Shown here in pieces: positions 57,209 to 64,000 of a DNA stretch of 64,000 nt. How positions within the stretch are numbered: position 1 is the stretch's first letter; every line of letters starts with the position of its first letter. The stretch is from Brachycybe producta (Eukaryota; Arthropoda; Diplopoda; Playtdesmida; Andrognathidae), in contig JAUPFP010000009.1 of assembly GCA_036925085.1 (NCBI GenBank), positions 1,780,001 through 1,844,000 of the forward strand, read 5' to 3'. A program made the translations under genes and the position numbers. Below the pieces are notes generated by a model that did no database searches, had not been told where the DNA came from, and saw only the letters and a list, made by a program, of their open reading frames with translations.

Positions 57209-57641
57209 AGCGGCAGTCACACTAGGCTGGTTTACAAGCCGCTGGTTGCTGCTGGCTATTAGCAGCAAGAGCAAGCAGCAGCTGCTTTGGGTTCACACTT
57301 GTCCAGTCACTGCTGTTATTAGCAGTGCAAGTCATCCAATCACCGTCTTGCAAAAACTCAAACTCTAACAACAACCAACCCAAGCAGTGGAGTTTCAACT
57401 ACCACTAGTGCCACTACTAGCCATAAAAAGTTCACACTAGATGGCAGCAGCAGGAAGGGAGTCACATGACCAGCTGGTAGCTGCTAAAGTTGGACATGTC
57501 CAACTTCACCAGCTGCTGTTAAAATCACTAGCCCGCTGGAGAAAGCAGCTGCTAGTAGCAGTTCAGACTATGCTGCTAGAGCGCTACAACCAGCCAGCAG
57601 CAACCAGCAGCTGGGAAACCAGCCTAGTGTGACTGCGGCAT
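57209..57641. mobile_element. MITE family B, copy 5
   Basis: Complete: AGCGGCAGTCACACTAGGCT and AGCCTAGTGTGACTGCGGCA, with TA on the left and TA close by on the right. Orientation opposite to copies 1 and 2. Confidence 0.9.
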
Positions 57642-57972
57642 TAGTGTCAGCACCAGCAACAGTTGCTGGAGGAGACTGATGCTGGTTGCAAGCTTGCACT
57701 GTTGCCTAATTTGCGTTATATTCGCATCGTTGAGAAACGGTAAAATAACCCACGCTCCCGAAATTATTTACTGAAAAAGGAAAAAAAAAATCTTCTAACA
57801 CAAGTTTTAAATAGTAAATAATATATTTTCATCATTCAAAATTATCAGAACATAAATATTTTTCTCCACCCATTACACACACACAAACACACTTTTTGAA
57901 CGAAATTATTTTATAATTTAATATAGATAAACATAAATATGAAAATGGTTTCCTTTTCCACTTGAAACTCAC
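57642..57972. other. Intron next to the NAV exon at 57973
   Basis: No recognised element. A short CA tract is at 57874-57892. Confidence 0.5.
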
Positions 57973-58025
57973 CATTTGGGCGACTGTTTTCGGTTTCCGG
58001 TTGATATCACGCACTTTCTCATTAA
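57973..58025 (-). CDS. NAV: NAV exon, CH domain, second part
   Basis: A 53-bp microexon. The acceptor is tttgcaatgcag, and the donor follows CAAATG as GTGAGT. With the G carried over from the previous exon it reads V-NEKVRDINRKPKTVAQM and ends in phase 0. The NEK...DIN...PK...QM pattern matches the navigator CH domain, and the splice phases fit both neighbours exactly, which makes a chance match very unlikely. It sits about 100 bp to the left of a nest of TTAA-flanked mobile elements, and the next exon is 25.8 kb away. Confidence 0.88.
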
Positions 58026-58192
58026 CTGCATTGCAAATATTACCCAAAAAAAAAAAAAAAAGAACGAAGAGAAACTTGATTATGACATAAGTAAATATTA
58101 AATACACGTAATTACTTCCCTTAATGTGGCTGAATATAATAATTATTTTGTCTTTGTCCCGTCGGACGGCACCACTGCAGTGGCTAGTGCTA

Positions 58193-58397
58193 ACAGGCAA
58201 TTAGAAATCGGGACATACAGAAGTTGGCTCCGCCCTTTTTATGACGACTGGCAACTTCTAATTGGTTTGTTGTGTGGTTCGACGTTGAAAAGGGCGGAAC
58301 ATGTGACGTCAAACTACATAACCAACCAATTAGAAGTTGGTTTCGTCATAAAAAGGGCGGAGCTAACTTCTGTTTGTCGCGATTTCTAATTACCTGT
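58193..58397. mobile_element. MITE family A, copy 10, with an 11-bp duplication
   Basis: ACAGGCAATTAGAAATCGGG and CGCGATTTCTAATTACCTGT. GGCTAGTGCTA is repeated exactly on both sides (58182-58192, 58398-58408). Confidence 0.92.
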
Positions 58398-58411
58398 GGC
58401 TAGTGCTATGT

Positions 58412-58604
58412 ACAGGCATTTGTAGACAGCTTCAGAATTTCTTTGGCTCCGCCCTTTTATGAGCGGCAGACCAAATACCAACCAATTAGAAATAAAAGGG
58501 GCGGGGCATGTGACATCAGACCCAGTAACAAACCAATTAGAAATTGATGACGCTCATAAAAGGGCGGAGCCAAAGAAATTTTGAAGCTGTCTACAGATGC
58601 CTGT
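58412..58604. mobile_element. MITE family A subfamily (GTAGACAGCTTCAGAATTTC ends)
   Basis: ACAGGCATTTGTAGACAGCT and AGCTGTCTACAGATGCCTGT. It shares the TTGGCTCCGCCC and GGGCGGGGCATGTGAC blocks with the 60747 copy. Confidence 0.87.
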
Positions 58605-58805
58605 GTGCTCTCCATAGACGTTTTTTTTGTAAAATTTGAACGCAAAAACGTCAAGAGAACGTTTTTTTTAGAAACATTATGAAAAAAAAAATTCAAATTG
58701 TTTTCAAAACTAGAATGGTAAAAGTTTATGTTCAAAGGTTTTTTCATGACAATATTTTGAAAGATAATTATTATCATCATGAAAAAAAACTTTCAACATT
58801 ATCAC

Positions 58806-59106
58806 TAGGGCTCGGATTTTTATGCAATAACAAAGCAAAAAATGTTTCTCAATTTTGTGGCCCAATTGCCACTTGTGAAATCATCATCATTAGAGCAACT
58901 TGCAGTTATTTTTTCTAATAAAAACACTGGTTAGAGGCTAGAACTCTCTAGCTGACAACTAATAGCAACCAGACATCTAGTCTCTCTAACCAGGCTTTTT
59001 TTTAATAGAAAACAAAACAACATAATTGCAGTTGATGATGAAATAGGCACTTGGGCCACAAATTGAGAAACATTTTGCTTGATAGTGCATAAAAATCCGA
59101 GCCCTA
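58806..59106. mobile_element. hAT-like MITE family D, complete copy
   Basis: TAGGGCTCGGATTTTTATGC and GCATAAAAATCCGAGCCCTA are inverted ends. ATTATCAC is duplicated exactly (58798-58805, 59107-59114), giving the 8-bp signature that classes the family as hAT-like. Confidence 0.93.
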
Positions 59107-59222
59107 ATTATCACCAACTATTCTAGTTTTTAATGGGAAGAGAAGAAAGACCTTCAATAGAACATGATAACCACTGCAGTTGCACCAGTAGGTGAGACGA
59201 AATACATTTCTATTGAGCCACC

Positions 59223-60124
59223 TTAAGAGCCTAGATCCACGTCCATCTTGTTGTTTTGAGCAGACGACAACGAAACAAATGAGTGTTCTTATATGGTGTT
59301 ACTAAAACTGCAAGAAATCGCCTCACAATCGATCAATTAAAATACAGTAAAGTGCAAAATGCAATAAAAAGTATTGTTCTTCACGTGCTCGATTTATATA
59401 ATTTTTGAAAAGGTCCTTCTATTTTTAAACAAGGTTCAAAGTCGTTCGTTTTTTCAACCCCATGTTAAATCCCATTGGATCAAAAACCGTCCCACAAACA
59501 TTTGAAAAACTCTCGTTAAAAACGATTTAGAACAATAACAAAATAATTAGCACATACATTCATGTATTGGCTTCACGATGTTTCCTTTTTATAAATTTTG
59601 AAAAGGTCCTTCTATTTTTTAATAACGTTTAAAATCGTACGTTTTCTCCATGTTAAGTCCCATAGGACTAAACACCGTCCAACAAAAGTTAAGAGAACTC
59701 TTATTAAAAATGATTTAGAGCAATCAGAAAAATTAGCACGTACTTACACGTGTTTATTGCCTTCAGGATTATTCCTTTTTCTAAATTTTAAAAGGGCTTT
59801 ATATTTTAAATAACATTTAAAATCTTACGTTTTTTTAACTCCATGTTAATTCCCATAGGACCAAAAAACCGTCACCCAAACATTTGAAGAACTCCCATTA
59901 AAACGACTTAGAACAATCACACAAAAATTAGCACGTACATTAATCTATTGGCTTCACCATGTTTTCTTTTTATAAGATAAGCACGCGAAATTATTTTTCT
60001 ATTAATTATTATGTGACTTCGAACCGGGAAAAAAAACGTTAAAAAACCGTTTTTCAATCAACAACGATCGCAGCGCCTACATTCGGAGAAATTTTGAAAT
60101 AAACGATATATCTAGGCTCTTAAA
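59223..60124. mobile_element. TTAA-type element with TTAAGAGCCTAGAT ends and internal tandem units
   Basis: TTAAGAGCCTAGAT at the left and ATCTAGGCTCTTAA at the right. The interior has about three tandem units of 180-195 bp (TTTTGAAAAGGTCCTTCTAT, CTCCATGTTAAGTCCCATAG, TTAGCACGTAC). It shares its left TTAA with the right TTAA of the preceding element. Confidence 0.8.
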
Positions 60125-60368
60125 GAATTCCTCTTTTGCAATCCACATGACGTTGCACGCACCCACAACAGCCAATGAACGAAAAGTATACCTGTCAGCA
60201 ACCCCCCCCCCCCCCACCACCACCCGGCGGGACTCGCGTAACTCTAAAACCCAAAACTGAATGCTTACAGAATTGGATGAACACTGCACCTTTTTAATAG
60301 ATCGTTATTAGGTGGGGTTACATTAAATTGAGTTTGTGTGTAATTGAGTAATAGTTGGTGGTCATCGT
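60125..60368. other. Intron with a C-run
   Basis: C-run at about 60201-60214. No gene. Confidence 0.5.
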
Positions 60369-60545
60369 CAAGGTTTGTAGAGTATGTAAGGTGTGCTCAT
60401 ATCACGAGAAAGCCACGCCCCCAAAGGCGACATTATATTGAAACGTCACTGGTGACCACACTTTCTATTTATTTATCAATATTCAATATGGCGTCGGGGT
60501 GGAGCTTCGTGATATGAGCACACCTTACATACTCTACAAACCTTG
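60369..60545. mobile_element. Hairpin MITE with CAAGGTTTGTAGAGTATG ends
   Basis: 177 bp. CAAGGTTTGTAGAGTATGTA and TACATACTCTACAAACCTTG are perfect inverted ends, and GTGTGCTCATATCACGA also pairs. GGTCATCGT and GGTCATTGT flank it, an 8-of-9 target duplication. Confidence 0.85.
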
Positions 60546-60746
60546 GGTCATTGTAAGGTTTTTGTGTTCATCCATTTCTATACGCATGCTGTTTCAGGTT
60601 TTAGGATTACCCACAATGTTCATCACTTTATCCTGACACCCCCCCCCCCCCCTCTCCAAAAAAAAAACAGGCAAAGAATTAGGAATGAATCAATTTGTAT
60701 TTTACCACGTCCAACCTGGACAAGGCAGAATTGACAGCGTGTAAGC
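60546..60746. other. Intronic stretch with a C-run
   Basis: C13 at about 60639-60651; no gene. Confidence 0.5.
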
Positions 60747-60918
60747 AGCCTGTCTTTGGCTCCGCCCCTTTATGAGCGTCAACAATTTCTAATTGGTTTG
60801 TTACTGGGTCTGATGTCACATTACCCGCCCTTTTTTATTTCTAATTGGTTGATATTTGGTTTGACGCTCATAAAAGGGTGGAGCCAAAAAAATTCTGAAG
60901 CTGTCTACAGATGCCTGT
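60747..60918. mobile_element. MITE family A subfamily, left end eroded
   Basis: GCCTGTCTTTGGCTCCGCCC at the left; AGCTGTCTACAGATGCCTGT at the right. Closest to 58412-58604. Confidence 0.8.
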
Positions 60919-61499
60919 CCACATACTTAATCCCGACTAAAGGTGGTATTGGCCGGGTCGCGCCACGCCGCCGCCGATTTGATCAGCGGAGATCCTGGTC
61001 GATTCGTTTACAGGTGAGAATTTCGATAAGAGAATATCGATATAAGTACGATACGATATTTCTAATTCTTAATTTTCAGCAAACCACCACTGTTGCGCCG
61101 ATTTTTGTATGGCGCGGGGTCTCAGATGCCGAAGCCACCAATAATTTTTTATTTCGCCGTCGCCAATTTCATTTTCCTGGCGGCTCCCACCTCTAATCCA
61201 GACTTCCCATCCCCTCCCTCATCAAGATGACCAAAGTGTTGAAAGAATAAGCGATTACGTCAATTTGAGTGGTGGGAGGGGGTAGGGGTTCACTTGATCA
61301 AAGCGAATTCGCGCCCTTAACTCCCACCTACTTAATCTTCACCCACAGAAACAAACAGAAAAAATGAAACACCAGACACAAGTTTCATATGATATCTGTT
61401 GAAAGAATTATGAGGTTCTTCTGTTTTGTTTTCAGTTTCCATTTTTCATCGTCACTCAAAAATAATATCAAATAAATTCTTCACTTTCGATGAACTCAC
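60919..61499. other. Intron next to NAV exon 61500, with a GC-rich block
   Basis: GGTCGCGCCACGCCGCCGCC (about 60957-60976) and GCGCCGATTTTTGTATGGCG form a loose inverted GC-rich block that may be a degraded MITE. No gene is recognised. Confidence 0.45.
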
Positions 61500-61617
61500 C
61501 GACTGCTTCGATGACGTCACCTAGCAGAACTCCATCTGCCAAGTCTGCTTGAAGATCTTGAATAAAACGTCTAAATTTCGCTTTCTCAAGATAGTGATTA
61601 GCCCAATCGGTGTAAAT
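61500..61617 (-). CDS. NAV: NAV exon, start of the CH domain
   Basis: On the minus strand the exon follows an acceptor (ctataatag) and ends at a donor (GTCG then GTGAGT). Its 39 codons plus one base begin IYTDWANHYLEKAK and continue through RRFIQDLQADLADGVLL to GDVIEAV. This is the first helix and the DGVLL core of the navigator CH domain; the vertebrate homologues read IYTDWANHYLAKSG and DVTDGVLLAQIIQVV (from memory). The exon opens in phase 0 and closes with one base (G), which the next exon completes to Val. CH domains of this single type are linked to cytoskeletal or signalling partners rather than strong actin binding. An upstream exon is needed, since no initiator Met is present. No competing gene family fits. 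Confidence 0.9.
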
Positions 61618-61728
61618 CTATTATAGAAAAAGAAAATAATAAAATCATTAAAAATCCGTTTTTTTTTTTTAAAAAATGTCATTTTTGGTTGTGAAATGTG
61701 TGTTGAACTGAAAAACAATCAATTAATT

Positions 61729-63049
61729 AGCCATTGCGGCAGTAGGCTAAAAGATGGCCCCCTAAAAAGTTAGCAGACGAAACTTTAACATAGAACTCTA
61801 TAGCGGCAGTCACACTAGGCTGGTTTACAAGCTGCTGGTTGCTGCTGGCTATTTGCAGCAACAGTAAGCAGCAGCTGTGTTGGGTTCACACTTGTCCAGT
61901 CACTGCTGGTATTAGCAGTGCAAGTCATCCAATCACCGTCTTGCAAAAACACAAACTCTAACAACAACCAACCCAAGCAGTGGAGTTTCAACTACCACTA
62001 GTGCCACTACTAGCAACAAAAAGTTCACACTAGATGGCAGCAGCAGGAAGGGAGTCACATGACCAGCTGGTAGCTGCTAAAGTTGGACATGTCCAACTTC
62101 ACCAGCCGCTGTTAAAATCACTAGCATGCTGGGAAAAGCAGCTGCTAATAGCAGTTCAGACTATGCTGCTAGAGCGCTACAACCAGCCAGCAGCACCAGC
62201 GGCTGGGAAACCAGCCTAGTGTGACTGCGGCATATGGAAAAATCGCTGCACTAGTAAGTTTTTTTTTGCTGTTTTCTCGCAAATTACACGCCCAATTTTA
62301 TTGAATTTTTGAAAAAATAAAGACAAAAGTACGTAGTTTCACATCTATGCATTACTTTATTTAATATTTTACATTGTTTTATTGTTTTCGATATTTTGTT
62401 CTGAACGTTGCTATTAAACCGAAACTTTTAACATGTAAGCCAATGGAGATTTCAATAAGTTGGTAAGTTCTTTTGTTGTTTTCTTGTAAATTACTTGCAC
62501 AATTATCGTGAAATTTTAAAGAAATAAAGATAATTAGGTAGTTTTATAATTAATCATTGTTTAATTAAATGTTCTTCCTGTTTGTTTGTTTTTCATGTGT
62601 TATTCAAAAAAAAATCACTTCAACTATTCAGTGTAGGGTTCAGAATAAAACATTTAAAACAAACAAACAACGAGGAACATTAAGAAACCAATGCTTGATT
62701 GTGAAACTACGTACTTTTTTCCTTATTTCTTTAAAATTTAACGATAATTGTGCAAGTAATTTGCAAGAAATAATAAAAAGAACTTACCGAATTCGAACTT
62801 AACGAAATCTCCATTGGCTCCCATGGTAAAATTTTAGGTTTAACAGCAACGTTCAAAACAAAACATCAAAAACAACAAAACAATGTGAAAAATTAAAAAA
62901 CTAATGCAAGGATGTGAAACTACGTACTTTTGTCTTTATTTTTCAAAAATTCACGAAAATTGGGCAAAAAAACTTACCTGTGCAGCGATTTTTTCCATAG
63001 AGTTCTATGTTAAAGTTTCGTCTGCTAACTTCATTTGGCCTACTGCCAC
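61729..63049. mobile_element. Large foldback element interrupted by a MITE
   Basis: GCGGCAGTAGGC...AGCAGACGAAACTTTAACAT on the left pairs with ATGTTAAAGTTTCGTCTGCT...GGCCTACTGCCAC on the right. Inside, GTACGTAGTTTCACATC and GATGTGAAACTACGTAC, and ATTACTTGCACAATTATCGT with its inverse, extend the arms to about 400 bp each. Family B copy 6 sits in the left arm. Confidence 0.83.
61801..62232. mobile_element. MITE family B, copy 6
   Basis: TAGCGGCAGTCACACTAGGC and GCCTAGTGTGACTGCGGCA, inside the left arm of the foldback. The opposite arm shows the uninterrupted sequence (ACTCTATGG), consistent with a TA duplication. Confidence 0.9.
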
Positions 63050-63050
63050 T

Positions 63051-63902
63051 CAGGGTGGCTGATTTTTTTGATTTTTTTTTAAATCAAATAAATCGATTTT
63101 TTTATTTAAATCAGATTTTTTTTTATTTATATATAATATTAATTTTTTTTTATGACTATGTTTGCAAAAATGAGTAATAATAACATTGTTAATTGTTAAG
63201 TTAGTAAAATAATTGCAAAAGAAGAAAAAAAATGTTAATAAACATTCAAATTTGAAAATATTAAGTTTCAAGCACTTTTAATTTAACATTCTAAACGTAA
63301 ACACGAGCTTTGCAGCCTTTTCAGTTCCCAAAGCAAATCAGTAACTCAGAGGTAAACAGTGTTAAGTCACTTTAAAAAAAAACCGATTTTACAACTTCAT
63401 AAGATGTAAAATTTGTGTTTTTTAAACAGCTTGTCAAATTCTATTAGTGGTAAACAGTGGTAAGTCCACAGTTTTACACATTGGCTGCTAGATGGTGGTA
63501 TACCATGTTAAGTCCTATTCCTTCAATGAAGAGAAAAACTTTCAAATTACTCCACTGTAAAATTTAGGTTTGGTAACTTAAAACCGTTTACCTCTGAGGT
63601 TCTTAAATAGATTATTATTACTATTTATATGTATGTATGTATGTATCTCTTTAATGATTTTTCCACCAGTCAATTGGGGATACTTCCTCAAGCATATCTT
63701 CCAAAAAAATAATGCATTAATGAAAGGACTACCACCGGACTTTATTTTAATTTATAAAATAAAGTCCAGTGGTAGTCCACAGAGAAAAATTCTGGGAGCT
63801 GTTTTATTTTTATTGCAGAATTTTAATGTTTAAATAAATGTAAATTTTTTCTAAAAAAATCATTTGATTTAAATCAATGTGATTTAAATCACTGCCACCC
63901 TG
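63051..63902. mobile_element. hAT-like element with CAGGGTGGC ends
   Basis: CAGGGTGGCTGATTTTTTTG and TTTAAATCACTGCCACCCTG are inverted ends with ATTTAAATCA-rich arms. CAGGG ends fit hAT, and the flanks CTGCCACT and GTGCCACT suggest a slightly offset 8-bp duplication. The interior has a CACCGGACTTTATTTT / AAATAAAGTCCAGTGG hairpin at 63733-63772 and a (GTAT)n tract at 63630-63645. No transposase is seen. Confidence 0.68.
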
Positions 63903-64000
63903 CCAGTGCCACTAGAGGCGCTTATTGGACATATGGCTCATTCATCATGAAAAAATGTAAAAAAAAATAATTATACTTTTATGCCTTGTTTCCACTGCAG

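Larger units (their letters stand above)
58121..59226. mobile_element. TTAA-type family F element carrying three insertions
   Basis: TTAATGTGGCTGAATATAAT at the left and TATTGAGCCACCTTAA at the right. Inside lie two family A elements (58193-58397, 58412-58604) and a family D element (58806-59106). Without them it would be about 400 bp, close to the element at 27911-28444 without its insertion. Confidence 0.78.
23605..61617 (-). other. NAV: Neuron navigator (NAV/sickie/unc-53) gene, internal part with five exons
   Basis: Five minus-strand exons form one continuous reading phase: 118, 53, 73, 238 and 182 bp, separated by introns of about 3.5 kb, 25.8 kb, 101 bp and 8.0 kb. The spliced product reads through a complete CH domain of about 105 residues into a low-complexity linker. 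Navigator proteins are large cytoskeletal proteins (N-terminal CH domain, basic Ser-rich linker, coiled coils, C-terminal AAA domain) that act at microtubule ends in neurite outgrowth and cell migration. That is family knowledge; here only the N-terminal part is seen. The initiator exon and the downstream exons are outside the window. Everything else between 1 and 64000 appears to be intron or repeat. Confidence 0.9.

Noticed and set aside
58126-58389. 87-residue open frame (and similar ones in other family A copies)
   Set aside because: The same peptide-like string recurs in every family A MITE in either orientation; non-coding palindromic element.
1-64000. tRNA, rRNA or snRNA genes
   Set aside because: No A-box/B-box pair with a cloverleaf, no rRNA core and no snRNA motif could be recognised by eye; a covariance-model scan was not possible.

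Overview
The window is AT-rich animal genomic DNA, dense in transposable elements. It lies inside one large host gene on the minus strand. Five exons could be read by splice sites, reading phase and protein similarity. They encode the N-terminal calponin-homology (CH) domain of a neuron navigator protein (NAV2/NAV3 of vertebrates, sickie of Drosophila, unc-53 of C. elegans) and the Ser/Thr/Asn-rich linker that follows it. In transcription order they are 61617-61500, 58025-57973, 32168-32096, 31994-31757 and 23786-23605, and their phases fit at every junction. The gene runs off both ends of the window: the start and first exon(s) lie beyond 64000, and the coiled-coil and AAA parts lie to the left of base 1. 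The CH-domain wording (NEKVRDINRKPK rather than the vertebrate NEKIEDINGCPK, recalled from memory), the AT-richness and the many MITEs suggest an invertebrate, probably an arthropod. That is an inference; no rRNA, mitochondrial or other marker is present.

Most of the rest is intron filled with repeats. From left to right: 0-5 kb holds small inverted-repeat elements. From 4994 to 12353 there is one Ty3/Gypsy LTR retrotransposon with two 900-bp LTRs that look identical and a 4-bp target duplication; it lacks a recognisable reverse transcriptase and is treated as a young fossil. From 12 to 23 kb there are long TTAA-flanked foldbacks, an array of CGAATCC-type repeats, a C-run minisatellite at 17.4-18.5 kb, and a TIR element at 22.1-23.3 kb that holds an unexplained open, splice-flanked segment. 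Exon 5 is at 23.6 kb. From 24 to 31 kb there are more MITEs and a GCCCTAAA minisatellite. Exons 4 and 3 are at 31.8-32.2 kb, with a 16-bp minisatellite starting less than 100 bp upstream of exon 3. From 33 to 57 kb (a 25.8-kb intron) there are an inverted dimer of one MITE, a LINE 3' end split by a MITE, pyrimidine microsatellites, a hAT-like foldback and many further MITE copies. From 58 to 64 kb there are exon 2, a nest of elements inside elements, exon 1 of the series, and two more large inverted-repeat elements.

Target duplications sort the elements into mechanisms: TTAA (several foldback families; piggyBac or Kolobok type), TA (the 425-bp GCAGTCACACTAGG family), 8 bp (hAT-like) and 9-11 bp (the ACAGGCA family, Mutator-like by inference). 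No tRNA, rRNA, CRISPR array or second host gene was recognised. Nothing here is an obviously new biochemical system. The more unusual items are the nested and abutting TTAA elements, the inverted dimer, MITEs with shared ends but unrelated interiors, and the candidate extra exon inside a TIR element.
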